Shown here: positions 1 through 7,581 of the stretch, one piece after another
How the letters are laid out: each line of letters opens with the position of its first letter
Numbering within the stretch: the stretch's first letter is position 1
Source: Coriobacteriales bacterium
GTDB taxonomy: Bacteria > Actinomycetota > Coriobacteriia > Coriobacteriales > UBA8131
Assembly: GCA_031290695.1 (NCBI GenBank)
Contig: JAITNB010000007.1
Span: 1 to 16,508, forward strand
DNA: 16,508 nt
Direction: 5' to 3'
Notes under the pieces: model-generated
Told to the model about the DNA's origin: nothing
Database searches by the model: none
The model's input: only the letters and a program-made list of their open reading frames with translations
Translations under genes and position numbers: made by a program

Positions 1-1104
1 CAGCAGGCGGCAACGCTGGCGGCAGAGGTGCGCCTGGACATCGCCGAGCACGTCACGGCGGCCGAGGCGCGCAAGATGGACCGCTTCACGGTGCTGGCGG
101 TCATTGCCGCGCGCGAGGCGCTCGCAAGCAGCGGCGTGAGCGCCACGAACACCAACCTCGACCGCGCCGACGTGCTCATCGCCAGCGGCATCGGCGGGCT
201 GTCGACCACGGTGCGCGAGCACAACCGGGCGCTCGCGCGCGGCTTTGACCGCGTCTCGCCGTTCTACATACCCATGACCATACCCAATATGGCGGCTGGC
301 CGCGTGTCGATAGAGACCGGGTTCACCGGCGACAGCTCGTGCATCGTGACCGCCTGCGCCAGCTCGTCCCACGCCGTTGGCGAGGCGCTGCGGCATGTGC
401 GCCACGGCTATGCAGACGTGGTGCTGTGCGGCGGTGCGGAGGCATGCGTAACCCCGATGGCTATGGGGGGCTTCACGTCGATGCAAGCCCTGCATACCGG
501 GGCCGACCCCGCACGTGCGTCGATCCCTTTTGACGCCGAGCGCAGCGGTTTTGTGCTGGGCGAGGGCGCGGGCATGCTGGTCCTTGAGGAGCTTGGTCAC
601 GCGCAGGCGCGGGGGGCGCACATCTACGCCGAGGTCACGGGCTTTAGCGCCACCTGCGACGCGCACCACATGACGGCGCCGCTGCCTAACGGCTCGGGTG
701 CCGCACGTGCCATGCGCGCCGCCATCGCCGACGCCGGCCGTGCGCCCGGCGACATCGGCGATGTTAAAGCGCACGGCACCTCGACCCTGCTCAACGACCA
801 CAGCGAGGCCCTGGCCGTCCATGCCGTGTTTGGCGCCAACGCACTGCCGCCGGTGAGCTCCACCAAGTCCATGACCGGCCACCTGCTGGGCGCGGCAGGT
901 GCCGGCGAGGCGCTTGTCTGCGCTTTGAGCGTGCGCGACGGGTTTATCCCCGCCACCATCAACCACCGCGTACCCGACCCCGCGTGCGGCCTCGACGTGG
1001 TTCCCAACGAGGGCAGGGTGCAGGGCATCACGCACGCGCTCTCGAACTCACTCGGCTTTGGCGGGCATAACGCCGCGCTCGTCATATCCCGCTATGAGGG
1101 GTAA
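1..1104 (+). CDS. fabF: 3-oxoacyl-ACP synthase II (FabF), 5'-truncated
   Basis: This is a beta-ketoacyl-ACP synthase II, which condenses malonyl-ACP with a growing acyl-ACP in fatty-acid elongation in the cytoplasm. The frame is open from base 1, so 367 residues are visible. The family usually has about 410, so roughly 45 N-terminal residues lie outside the window; the GTG at base 28 is an internal valine, not the start. The thiolase-fold triad is present: the nucleophile Cys in VTACASSSHA (codon 355-357), the first His in KAHGTST (codon 772-774) and the second His in KSMTGHLLGAAG, followed by the C-terminal SNSLGFGGHNAALV. The active-site loop reads TACASSSHA where many FabF proteins have TACATGTHA, a mild variation within the KAS family. 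It is followed 59 bp later by fabZ on the same strand, which supports a fatty-acid operon entering the window from the left. Confidence 0.95.
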   Translation, partial: QQAATLAAEVRLDIAEHVTAAEARKMDRFTVLAVIAAREALASSGVSATNTNLDRADVLIASGIGGLSTTVREHNRALARGFDRVSPFYIPMTIPNMAAGRVSIETGFTGDSSCIVTACASSSHAVGEALRHVRHGYADVVLCGGAEACVTPMAMGGFTSMQALHTGADPARASIPFDAERSGFVLGEGAGMLVLEELGHAQARGAHIYAEVTGFSATCDAHHMTAPLPNGSGAARAMRAAIADAGRAPGDIGDVKAHGTSTLLNDHSEALAVHAVFGANALPPVSSTKSMTGHLLGAAGAGEALVCALSVRDGFIPATINHRVPDPACGLDVVPNEGRVQGITHALSNSLGFGGHNAALVISRYEG

Positions 1105-1148
1105 GGCGCGCGGGTTGGCAGAGTGGGCAGTAACAGGCACAGCGATTT

Positions 1149-1155
1149 GAGAGGA
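1149..1155 (+). promoter_or_regulatory. Ribosome binding site of fabZ
   Basis: The purine run GAGAGGA lies 8 nt before the ATG at 1164 and fixes the fabZ start. The 59-bp fabF-fabZ gap (1105-1163) shows no terminator hairpin with a T-run, so read-through from fabF is likely. Confidence 0.7.
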
Positions 1156-1163
1156 CCAGGCAT

Positions 1164-1601
1164 ATGCAGTTGAACATCGAGCAGATAGAGGCGCTTCTCC
1201 CCCACAGGTATCCCTTTCTCCTTATCGACCGTGTTGTTGATTACGAGGCAGGTGCGTGGGCGCGAGCCATCAAGTGTGTGACGGCTAATGAGCCGTTTTT
1301 TGCGGGGCATTTTCCTGGTTACAAGGTGATGCCCGGCGTACTTATCCTCGAGGCCCTTGCCCAAACGGGGGCGATTGCCCTCTTGAGTGAACAGGAGAAC
1401 AGCGGTAAACTCGCATTCTTTGGCGGCGTGAAGCAGGCGCGCTTTAAACGACAGGTCGTACCGGGTGATGTCCTGGAGCTGTCATGCGTGCTCACCAAAC
1501 GCCGGGGGCCCATCGGCTTTGGCGAGGCCGAGGCGCGGGTGGGCGACACGGTTGCGTGTAAGGCAGAGATCTCGTTCGCGTTGCAGGTGGGAGATGATTG
1601 A
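1164..1601 (+). CDS. fabZ: 3-hydroxyacyl-ACP dehydratase FabZ
   Basis: FabZ dehydrates 3-hydroxyacyl-ACP to trans-2-enoyl-ACP in the type II fatty-acid cycle. The protein has 145 residues, the usual length for this single hot-dog-fold family. Family signatures are clear: [14 protein letters not shown] at residues 11-24, the catalytic His49 in FFAGHFPG and the catalytic Glu63 in [11 protein letters not shown], then [18 protein letters not shown] at about 85-102. The His/Glu pair with PHRYPFL favours FabZ over FabA. The start is supported by GAGAGGA 8 nt upstream. It lies directly after fabF, and its last codons overlap the likely start of the MarR-type gene, so translation of the two is probably coupled. 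Confidence 0.96.
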   Translation: MQLNIEQIEALLPHRYPFLLIDRVVDYEAGAWARAIKCVTANEPFFAGHFPGYKVMPGVLILEALAQTGAIALLSEQENSGKLAFFGGVKQARFKRQVVPGDVLELSCVLTKRRGPIGFGEAEARVGDTVACKAEISFALQVGDD

Positions 1602-2067
1602 TGTGATGGCTTCACTGGAAACATCGTTTGTCGAGGTATACACCAAGTTCAAGCTCCAGTTCTACCGCAAGATATTCAGCCGCTTCGAGGGGCGCGAGGC
1701 CTCGCTTACGGCGGTCGAGACCTTCTGCGTCGAGGTCATCCACGCGCTGGGCAAGCCTACCGTGAGCGATTTTGCGCGCTTTGTGAACATCTCCCAGGCC
1801 AATGCGGCCTATAAGATACAGAGCCTCATGAAGAAGGGTTATGTGTGCAAGCAGCGTTCGGATGACGACAAGCGGGAGTACCGCCTCCTGGTCACCGAGC
1901 GGTTTCATGAGTACAACCGCCTCAACACCAGCTATGTTGCCACCGTCGTCGAGCGTGTTGGACACCGGTTTACCGCACAGGAGACGGCAACCTTCAAGCG
2001 CATACTCGACGTCATCGCCCACGAACTCATGCCCGAGGTCCCCTACACCCTCAAAGATATCGACTGA
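1594..2067 (+). CDS. MarR-family transcriptional regulator, possibly of the fab operon
   Basis: This 157-aa protein looks like a MarR-family winged-helix regulator. Residues about 45-105 hold the wHTH: helices around [20 protein letters not shown], then [11 protein letters not shown] and a wing with [13 protein letters not shown], the DxR/DKR pattern typical of MarR proteins. Flanking helices (10-40 and 110-150) would form the dimer interface. The start is uncertain. ATG 1594 overlaps fabZ by 8 bp, with AGGTGG 3 nt upstream; GTG 1603 and ATG 1606 are also in frame and lie 9 and 12 nt after GGGAG. Its position directly after fabF-fabZ suggests control of fatty-acid synthesis, as FabT (MarR family) does in streptococci. 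That role is inferred from context, and orthology to FabT is not established. The frame stays open upstream through fabZ, but only as a shadow. Confidence 0.85.
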   Translation: MIDVMASLETSFVEVYTKFKLQFYRKIFSRFEGREASLTAVETFCVEVIHALGKPTVSDFARFVNISQANAAYKIQSLMKKGYVCKQRSDDDKREYRLLVTERFHEYNRLNTSYVATVVERVGHRFTAQETATFKRILDVIAHELMPEVPYTLKDID

Positions 2068-2085
2068 GCAACCAGCAGCGCCCGT

Positions 2086-2646
2086 TTAGGAAAAGAGGCG
2101 CATGTCCTCTATCGGCCAGGCGATTGCGAAGACATGGCCGAGGACACTGCTTGTCTCAATGGGACCAAAGTAGCGGCTGTCGGAGGAGTTCGTGCGGTTA
2201 TCTCCCATGACCCAGATGCAGCCTTGGGGAACCGTATAAGGGTAGTTGATCTGCTCCTCAAACTGCATAGGCAGCGGCTCTGACGGAAGGCCGCCAACAT
2301 AGGGCTCGAACTGCACCTGCCCGTCGATGACCAGCTTACCCTCGAGAAAATCGATCGTCTGTCCCTCGGTCGCGACAACGCGTTTGACGAGGATGCGGTC
2401 GGGCTTTGTCTTGTCATCAAAGACCACGATGTCTCCGGGCTCTATGCTGGCAAACGCGTAGGTTATCTTCTCGGCCAGGATGCGGTCGTTTGTCATGATG
2501 GTTGTCTGCATCGAAGCCGACGGGACCTCGTACTGCTCGAACACGAAGGTCCGCAGCAGCCAGGTGAGGAGGAGGGCGACGACGAGCACGACGGCGAACT
2601 CGATGACGAGCCGCAGTACACTCCCTCTTTTCTTCTCATCTTCCAT
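2086..2646 (-). CDS. lepB: Signal peptidase I
   Basis: This is type I signal peptidase, a membrane serine protease that removes signal peptides from exported proteins outside the membrane. It has 186 residues from the ATG at 2646. One N-terminal membrane segment spans about 11-32, and the catalytic domain follows. The nucleophile is Ser45 in VPSASM (the family box is PSxSM), the general base is Lys88 in RILVKRV, and MGDNRTNSSDSRYFGP at 147-162 is the conserved C-terminal box. A frame extending to 2706 adds 20 residues, but AAAGG lies 7 nt before the 2646 ATG and the promoter -10 falls inside the extension, so the shorter form is chosen. It converges with the MarR gene, leaving only 18 bp and no T-run terminator between them. 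It follows the exporter genes but has its own promoter. Confidence 0.94.
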   Translation of the reverse strand: MEDEKKRGSVLRLVIEFAVVLVVALLLTWLLRTFVFEQYEVPSASMQTTIMTNDRILAEKITYAFASIEPGDIVVFDDKTKPDRILVKRVVATEGQTIDFLEGKLVIDGQVQFEPYVGGLPSEPLPMQFEEQINYPYTVPQGCIWVMGDNRTNSSDSRYFGPIETSSVLGHVFAIAWPIEDMRLFS

Positions 2647-2673
2647 TAGGCAGCCTTTCTCGACAACCGTACC

Positions 2674-2702
2674 ATTATAGGCGTTCAACCGCCGGTTGTC
2701 TG
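2674..2702 (-). promoter_or_regulatory. lepB promoter with CAACCG/CGGTTG dyads
   Basis: On the minus strand a perfect -10 TATAAT (2674-2679) lies 17 bp from a -35 CAGACA (2697-2702; 4 of 6 to TTGACA). This puts the start site near 2667, about 20 nt before the lepB ATG. Two dyads overlap it. GACAACCG (2662-2669) and CGGTTGTC (2693-2700) form an 8-bp inverted repeat whose arms cover the start site and the -35. CAACCG-C-CGGTTG (2686-2698) is a perfect 13-bp palindrome inside the same stretch. The geometry suits a repressor operator, but the protein is unknown. No T-run follows, so a terminator for the exporter operon is less likely. Confidence 0.6.
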
Positions 2703-2731
2703 GCACGCAGCAGGGGGTCTGGGGATACGTC

Positions 2732-2752
2732 TATTGATACACTTATTGATAC
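2732..2752. repeat. Direct repeat TATTGATAC across the permease stop
   Basis: TATTGATAC occurs at 2732-2740 and 2744-2752, separated by ACT. On the minus strand the second copy carries the last permease codons and its TAA stop, and the first carries a further in-frame TAG, giving tandem stops. It may be a small duplication, and no regulatory function is visible. Confidence 0.6.
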
Positions 2753-3936
2753 CGTAAGGATTCCACGGGGTCGAGCTTGGCGGCGCGGCGGGCAGGATAG
2801 AAGCCAAAGATGATGCCGATAAACGCGCATACGCCTACGGCGATGAGCACCGACTCGACGCCTATCGCCGGCAGGAAGGCTATATCGGGTTGCGCCATAT
2901 TGATGATGCTTGCAAGGCCAAGCGCGCCCAGATAGCCAAAGAAAATGCCAAAGAGCCCTCCCACGATGCAGAGCGCGATGGACTCTGCCAGGAACTGCTT
3001 TGTGATGTCAAAGGTATGGGCCCCCAGCGACTTGCGCAGCCCTATCTCGCGTGTGCGCTCGGTGACATTAGTGAGCATCATGTTCATGATGCCGATGCCG
3101 CCCACAAACAGCGAGATGGACGCGATGGCCGTGAGCATGAACGAGAAAGACGCCATCATGACGTTGAGCTGGTCGATGACCTCCTTCATCGAGAACACAT
3201 AGACGTACGGGTCGCCGCTGCCGTTGTCAAGGCGTTGCGTGAGGAACTCCTGCGTCGCCTTGGCAAGCGCGACCACATCGACCTCCTCCTTTGCAAGCGC
3301 CACCACGCTGTCAAAGCTATAGGTTCCCGTGAGGCGCATCTGGAGCGTTGACAAGGGCATGAGGACGCTGCTAAAGTTCTGGCTCATGCCGTCACCGGCC
3401 ATGATGCCGACGATCGTATAGGGCTCGGCGTTGGGCCCGATGCGCACCGTCTGCCCAAGTGCCTGTGCGTCCTCGCTGCCAAAGAGGTCGCGTACCTTCC
3501 CGCGCCCTATGACGACAACCCGTGCCTGTCGCCGCTGGTCTTCATCGGTGATAAACCGCCCGCTTTCAAGCTCGGTGTTGTTAACAGCGGCGCTGTTGGG
3601 CATCACACCATTGATGCCCGCGTCGACACTGGCCTTGGCGGTGAGCATCTTCGCACCAGCATAGGAGAGCGGGCTGATAACCTCATATTCGGGAAACGCC
3701 TTCTCAAGCGCGTCGAGGTCGGCCTGTACGAGCGGCACCCCCGAGGACATCTGTACCATACGTGCCTGTTGCATACCAAGCTCGCCCATGAGCGCGTTCT
3801 GCATCCCGCCGATAAGCGAGGTCATGGCGATAACGCTCGCGATGCCGATGACTATACCCAGGATGGTGAGGACTGAGCGTGCCTTGTTGGCACTGAGCGA
3901 GAACCACGTCTCGTAAAGCAGGTCGCGGAGCTTCAT
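2743..3936 (-). CDS. ABC transporter permease, MacB/FtsX type (YknZ-like)
   Basis: This is the membrane subunit of a MacB/FtsX-type ABC transporter; the family moves peptides, antibiotics or envelope components by mechanotransmission. It has 397 residues. TM1 lies at about 20-42, a large extracytoplasmic MacB-type domain at about 45-260, then TM2 (265-287), TM3 (316-346) and TM4 (360-380). The conserved cytoplasmic loop TERTREIGLRKSLGA follows TM2, and the protein ends with FYPARRAAKLDPVESLRY, both hallmarks of the family. Unlike E. coli MacB, no ATPase domain is fused: it is a separate gene just upstream that overlaps this one by 4 bp. The stop codon sits in the second of two TATTGATAC copies (see repeat). 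The substrate cannot be told from sequence. Confidence 0.92.
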   Translation of the reverse strand: MKLRDLLYETWFSLSANKARSVLTILGIVIGIASVIAMTSLIGGMQNALMGELGMQQARMVQMSSGVPLVQADLDALEKAFPEYEVISPLSYAGAKMLTAKASVDAGINGVMPNSAAVNNTELESGRFITDEDQRRQARVVVIGRGKVRDLFGSEDAQALGQTVRIGPNAEPYTIVGIMAGDGMSQNFSSVLMPLSTLQMRLTGTYSFDSVVALAKEEVDVVALAKATQEFLTQRLDNGSGDPYVYVFSMKEVIDQLNVMMASFSFMLTAIASISLFVGGIGIMNMMLTNVTERTREIGLRKSLGAHTFDITKQFLAESIALCIVGGLFGIFFGYLGALGLASIINMAQPDIAFLPAIGVESVLIAVGVCAFIGIIFGFYPARRAAKLDPVESLRYQ

Positions 3937-4727
3937 ACGTGACCACCGCCCTGGAACAGGGAGACCGGTGTGGGTGCGCCAGCCTCGTAGTAAGGCAGGA
4001 GGGCGGTCCCTGCCTTGTCCCTTGCCCTGTCGCCGCCTTGCGGCACAACAGGGTGGCTGTGCATGAGGCCGTCGCGGATATAGAGGGTGCGGTCGGCATG
4101 GGCGGCGACGTCGGGCTCATGCGTGATGAGGACGATGGTGCGGCCGATGGCGCGCAGCCGTGCAAAGGTGTCGAGCACCATCTCGCCCGTAGCGGTGTCG
4201 AGGTTGCCGGTAGGCTCATCGGCGAGGATAAGCGCGGGGTTGTTCACGAGCGCACGCGCTATCGCGACACGCTGCATCTGGCCGCCCGAGATCTCGTTGC
4301 TCTTGTGCAGGTAGAGGGCCTCTTCAAGGCTCACCGACCGCAGGGCGGCACGGGCACGGGCCTCCCGCTCGTTGCGCGGGCAGAGCGTGTAGATAAGCGG
4401 CAGCATGACATTACGCAGGATTGTTGCCCTGGGCAGCAGGTTAAAGGACTGGAAGACAAACCCGATACGGGTCGCACGCAGGTCGGCCAGCTCGTCATCG
4501 CTGTGCTCTGCGATGTCAACGTTCTCAAAGCGGTACTCCCCTGTTGTGGGCTTGTCAAGGCAGCCGAGGATGTTCATAAGGGTTGACTTGCCTGAGCCCG
4601 ACGGGCCCATGATGGCAACGAACTCGCCTTTCTCGACACTAAAGCTCACCCCGCGCAGGGCATGGGTGCTGCCTGCCTGCGTCTGGTAGATGCGGTGGAG
4701 GCCCCGCACGTCTAAAACGGTTGACAT
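3933..4727 (-). CDS. ABC transporter ATP-binding protein (MacB/LolD family, YknY-like)
   Basis: This is the cytoplasmic ATPase driving the adjacent permease. It has 264 residues. Walker [10 protein letters not shown] is at 41-49, the Q-loop Gln93 in [10 protein letters not shown], the signature [15 protein letters not shown] at 146-160 (Ile for the usual Leu), Walker [13 protein letters not shown] at 166-177, and the switch His203 in LITHEP. FNLLP and DEPTGNLD are typical of the LolD/MacB subfamily. A tail of about 40 residues after the ATPase core (from about 222, Pro/Gly/Ala-rich) is longer than usual and of unknown role. The ATG at 4727 has GGAG 7 nt upstream. The gene lies 18 bp after the adaptor gene and overlaps the permease by 4 bp, so the three are very likely co-translated. 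Confidence 0.95.
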   Translation of the reverse strand: MSTVLDVRGLHRIYQTQAGSTHALRGVSFSVEKGEFVAIMGPSGSGKSTLMNILGCLDKPTTGEYRFENVDIAEHSDDELADLRATRIGFVFQSFNLLPRATILRNVMLPLIYTLCPRNEREARARAALRSVSLEEALYLHKSNEISGGQMQRVAIARALVNNPALILADEPTGNLDTATGEMVLDTFARLRAIGRTIVLITHEPDVAAHADRTLYIRDGLMHSHPVVPQGGDRARDKAGTALLPYYEAGAPTPVSLFQGGGHV

Positions 4728-4745
4728 GGTTGTTCTCCGCTCGCC

Positions 4746-6179
4746 CTAGCCCACACGCGTAACAGGAGCGGCGCTGCTCGTAACGCCGCCGCCCATGCTC
4801 ATCGTGAGCGCGCCTGAGCCGCCCGCCCCCGAGATCACCACCAGGTCGCCTTCTTGCAGGGCGCCCTCGACGGCGGTGTAGTTGTCGTTACTTGCCAGGA
4901 TATGCACCTCGACCTCGCGGAGCGTCCCGTCGGCCTCCTGGACAAAGACGGTCGCGGTGTTGTCAAAGGTGTTTTGCAGGGCCATCGTGTTCACGAGCAG
5001 GACGTTGGGGAGCTCCTGTATCTTTATGTCGGCAGAAGCCGAGAGGCCAATCTTGAGGCGGGGATCGGGGTTCTCGATGATGAGGTCGACCGGATAGGTG
5101 ACCACACCGCCAGCCGCGCCCGCCTGTTCGCCAACCGCGCTCGTTGTGCTTGAGATACGCTTGATGGTTGCCGTTGCCTGATAATCCGGCACGGCATTGA
5201 AGGAGACCGTCGCCTCCTGTCCCACCACAAGGGTGAGGATGTCGATCTCGTTGACATTGAGCGTGACGGTCATCTTTGAGAGGTCGGCGATCTGCATGGC
5301 CGGCTTGCCGGCAGTTGCGACCGTAGAGAGCTTGGTGCCGCGTTCGAGGTTCTGTACCACCACCTGGCCGGACAGGGGCGCGAGGACCTGCCGCTTCGCT
5401 GCGGTCGCAGTCGCGGTGTCAAGCATCGCCTTGGCATCGGCCACCTGCTGGTAGGCGGCATCTATCTGCTGCTGTGCCGGGGCTATCTGCATGTCGGCCT
5501 GCTCGTATTGCTGCCAGGCGGTGTCTATCTGCTGCTGTGCCGCCACCTCGTCAAAGTGCGGCGCTGTCTCGCCCTCGGCAGAAGGCTGTGCCTGTTGCTG
5601 TGCTGCCGCCGCGCGTGCGGCGTTGACGGTGGCCACGGTCTGCGCGTAGGCCGCATAGGCGTTGCTGGCTGTCCGTTGGGCATTGTCGCGCGCACTCACG
5701 GCGCTTTTCACGCCGAGGTTGGCACTGTCAACGCCGCGCTGGGCGTTTGCGACCTGCCGGTCGAGCTCGGGGTTGTCGATGGTGAAGAGCACCTGGCCGG
5801 CGGTGACCATGTCACCTTCGGCCACCTTGAGCTCGGCGATGGTGCCGTCGACCTCGGGGGTGATGGTCACACTCTCAAAGGGCTTGAGGACGCCGCTGCC
5901 GCTCACGTTGTTGGTAAAGGTGCCGCGCGCTACCGGCTCCGTTGTCATGACTTCCTGTGTTGGCGGCGGGGTGACAAGGGCGGTGATGCCCCATACAGCC
6001 GCACCCAACACGGCGATGACTATCAGAATAATGACGATGGTGCGCGTGCGTTTTGACCGCTTCTTGCGGGTGCTCTTGGTCTCCAGTGCCCTGAACGCCT
6101 GTAGTTCTGCTGCTGCCTGCGAGGTCTCCTCAATGGTGAGTTGCTGTGTGTTGACAACTGCCCTGGTCTCGTCGGACAT
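4746..6179 (-). CDS. Membrane-fusion/adaptor protein of ABC exporter (MacA/YknX-like, HlyD superfamily)
   Basis: This is the extracytoplasmic adaptor of the ABC exporter. It has 477 residues. A basic cytoplasmic stretch (38-46, KKRSKRTR) precedes a single membrane anchor at about 47-69. The first half of a lipoyl-like domain is at 103-137 (TPEVDGTIAELKVAEGDMV). A long Ala/Gln-rich coiled-coil hairpin follows (138-262), with repeated QQQID motifs and a Pro/Gly-containing turn near 198-210. The second lipoyl half is at 264-300 (LAPLSGQVVVQNLERGTKL), then beta-barrel and membrane-proximal domains to about 450 and a Gly/Ser/Met-rich tail. In diderms such proteins contact an outer-membrane channel; in a monoderm, as in YknX, they assist the permease. 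A strong AGGAGG 6 nt before the ATG fixes the start. A candidate operator-promoter lies upstream. Confidence 0.92.
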   Translation of the reverse strand: MSDETRAVVNTQQLTIEETSQAAAELQAFRALETKSTRKKRSKRTRTIVIILIVIAVLGAAVWGITALVTPPPTQEVMTTEPVARGTFTNNVSGSGVLKPFESVTITPEVDGTIAELKVAEGDMVTAGQVLFTIDNPELDRQVANAQRGVDSANLGVKSAVSARDNAQRTASNAYAAYAQTVATVNAARAAAAQQQAQPSAEGETAPHFDEVAAQQQIDTAWQQYEQADMQIAPAQQQIDAAYQQVADAKAMLDTATATAAKRQVLAPLSGQVVVQNLERGTKLSTVATAGKPAMQIADLSKMTVTLNVNEIDILTLVVGQEATVSFNAVPDYQATATIKRISSTTSAVGEQAGAAGGVVTYPVDLIIENPDPRLKIGLSASADIKIQELPNVLLVNTMALQNTFDNTATVFVQEADGTLREVEVHILASNDNYTAVEGALQEGDLVVISGAGGSGALTMSMGGGVTSSAAPVTRVG

Positions 6180-6227
6180 TCCGTACCTCCTGTGCGATGT
6201 ATCCCAAACTTACGGTTCCCCTCAAAG

Positions 6228-6258
6228 CTTATAGTACCAGATATACACGGTACACGAA
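6228..6258 (-). promoter_or_regulatory. Candidate promoter/operator of the exporter genes
   Basis: In the 125-bp gap before the adaptor gene, a minus-strand -10 TATAAG (6228-6233) lies beside a dyad GTACC-N10-GGTAC (6234-6253). No good -35 occurs at 17 bp; the best, TTCGTG, is at 19 bp (6253-6258). A dyad filling a long spacer resembles MerR-type promoters, but this is only a resemblance. A short hairpin GCCGC-ATA-GCGGC at 6269-6281 lies between this site and the end of the 275-aa gene and could be a weak terminator for it. Confidence 0.35.
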
Positions 6259-6268
6259 CGAAGTAACA

Positions 6269-6281
6269 GCCGCATAGCGGC
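6269..6281 (-). terminator. Short GC hairpin after the 275-aa gene, possible weak terminator
   Basis: GCCGC-ATA-GCGGC gives a perfect 5-bp stem with a 3-nt loop, 23 bp past the stop of the 275-aa gene. On the minus strand it is followed by TGTTACTT, a poor T-tract, so termination would be partial at best. The exporter genes may therefore receive read-through as well as their own promoter. Confidence 0.3.
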
Positions 6282-6304
6282 AAGGTAACGGCTAGCCTAT
6301 TGGC

Positions 6305-7132
6305 CTATTGGAGGTCGAGGTACAGCATCCGTTCAAGCGGTTGGCGGCCGGCGACCTCGTCGACACCGGCACCGTAGTCATAGGTGAGGGTGAGCTTCCA
6401 TGCCGTAGGCGCTCCTGTGGCAGTGGAGGCCCCCTCAAAGGTGTAGCTCTCCTTCTTGACCTTGAGAGGGCTTGCGGCGGGGTCTACGTATTGGAGGTAC
6501 TGGTCGGACGACGGGGCGCGATAGTTAAAGTTGGCAGGGGTCACTCCGGCGGCCCTGAGTATGGCGTCCAGGGTCCCTTGCGAGGCAACGAGGGTCTCAA
6601 AGCTTGAGGCAGGATAGCCCAACAGGTCCATCGAGCACACATAGTAGATGCCAATCACGTCGCCCTGCTCGTTGAGGCTGGCGTAGATGTTCTCAACAGG
6701 CAGCAGGTCGCTGGCAGCGGAGCTTGAAGAGCTGCTCGATGCCCGGGGGCTGTAGCTGAGGGTGGCAAGCTGCTTGATGTCCTTGTTCTCCTCCTCTGCC
6801 ACCACCTCGGTCTTGACAAGCTGGAAGTCAGGGCCAAGGTATGCCTGCACCTCCTCGATGGAAAGCCCAAAGAGTGCCGCAAGCCCAGGGATGCTCGCCG
6901 TGACAGGCGGGGCCACCTCGGGTGCCTTGTTGTCGTCTACCGGGGGGTTCTCGATGTCGGGTGCCGGTACAACTACAGCCGGGGACGATGGCGCGGGCTC
7001 AAAGAGGAAGGTATACGCCAGATAGCCCAGCCCGGCCAGTGCTGCCACCAAAAGCAGGATAACGACGATGAGTATGGCCCCTGTGCGTCTCGCCTTGGCC
7101 ATGCGTGCCGGCGACATATCTCCATTGGTCAT
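6305..7132 (-). CDS. Membrane-anchored hypothetical protein, 275 aa
   Basis: I do not recognise this protein. It has a short basic N-terminus, one hydrophobic segment at about 18-42, then a Pro/Ala-rich linker (46-80), so most of it should lie outside the membrane with the N-terminus inside. No lipobox is seen. The exported part starts with LAALFGLSIEEVQAYLGPDF, which resembles small repeats found in Coriobacteriia surface proteins only in feel, continues through a seven-serine run (about 132-139, mixed codons) and ends in a beta-rich region with YSFEG- and YDYGAG-like strands. The ATG at 7132 has AGAGG 7 nt upstream. It lies 17 bp after the 120-aa gene and 125 bp before the exporter adaptor, all on one strand. 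A role as accessory or substrate-handling factor for the exporter is context only. Confidence 0.7.
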   Translation of the reverse strand: MTNGDMSPARMAKARRTGAILIVVILLLVAALAGLGYLAYTFLFEPAPSSPAVVVPAPDIENPPVDDNKAPEVAPPVTASIPGLAALFGLSIEEVQAYLGPDFQLVKTEVVAEEENKDIKQLATLSYSPRASSSSSSSAASDLLPVENIYASLNEQGDVIGIYYVCSMDLLGYPASSFETLVASQGTLDAILRAAGVTPANFNYRAPSSDQYLQYVDPAASPLKVKKESYTFEGASTATGAPTAWKLTLTYDYGAGVDEVAGRQPLERMLYLDLQ

Positions 7133-7149
7133 ACCAGAACCTCTCTTCG

Positions 7150-7512
7150 CTAAAAGGGAAACGAGATGACTTCCCAGTAATCCAACACATAGGCGGCGAT
7201 GAGGATGACCCCTACTACACAGGCGCCGATGACGATCTTTTGTGGCAATGCCATCGGTTGCAGGTCATCGAGCGAGTAGTCCGGGCCTTCTTCGACCGTA
7301 GCGGCGTCCTGCGGAGAAGAAGGTCCTTCCTCCGCCGTAGCGTACGCCGCATTGACCGGCGTATCGTCCTGCTCCTCGTGGCCGCCAACGGCCTCGCCGT
7401 GCGGGAGGACGCCTACCGTGGTGACCTCTTCTTCGCCCTCATCAGTCCCAGCGGGCATCTCCTGCCCACCGATGGTGATATGCGAGAATCTTGGTTCCTT
7501 ATCGGGCTGCAT
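7150..7512 (-). CDS. Small acidic protein with C-terminal membrane anchor, 120 aa
   Basis: I do not recognise this protein. From the ATG at 7512 (GGAG 4 nt upstream) it has 120 residues: a soluble, strongly acidic and probably disordered N-terminal part (1-88, rich in Glu, Asp, Gly and Pro) and one hydrophobic segment at about 92-110 (KIVIGACVVGVILIAAYVL) followed by only ten residues. This is a tail-anchored layout with the acidic part expected in the cytoplasm. A longer frame to 7581 exists, but its extension runs through the promoter and the his terminator. It is the first gene of the minus-strand run leading to the 275-aa protein and the exporter, 17 bp from the former. Function is unknown. 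Confidence 0.6.
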   Translation of the reverse strand: MQPDKEPRFSHITIGGQEMPAGTDEGEEEVTTVGVLPHGEAVGGHEEQDDTPVNAAYATAEEGPSSPQDAATVEEGPDYSLDDLQPMALPQKIVIGACVVGVILIAAYVLDYWEVISFPF

Positions 7513-7552
7513 CGCGCTCCAAGACAGGGGTCGGCAAAAACGGTTAAGGGTA

Positions 7553-7581
7553 ATTGTACGACAAACGCGCAGATTTTTCAC
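7553..7581 (-). promoter_or_regulatory. Candidate promoter of the 120-aa/275-aa gene pair
   Basis: On the minus strand -10 TACAAT (7553-7558) lies 17 bp from GTGAAA (7576-7581; 4 of 6 to TTGACA). The start site would be near 7546, giving a leader of about 34 nt. The -35 lies inside the loop of the his terminator hairpin, so the terminator and this promoter share sequence. Confidence 0.45.

Noticed and set aside
624..1085. 153-aa minus-strand frame opposite fabF
   Set aside because: It lies wholly within conserved fabF coding sequence, has no family resemblance, and is a shadow typical of GC-rich DNA.
2068..2101. Bidirectional terminator between the MarR gene and lepB
   Set aside because: Only a GCGCC/GGCGC 5-bp pair with a long loop reaching into lepB is present and there is no T-tract; the 18-bp gap holds no clear terminator.
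3939..4586. 215-aa plus-strand frame opposite the ABC ATPase
   Set aside because: The ATPase frame carries all ABC motifs; the opposite frame has none and no suitable ribosome site.
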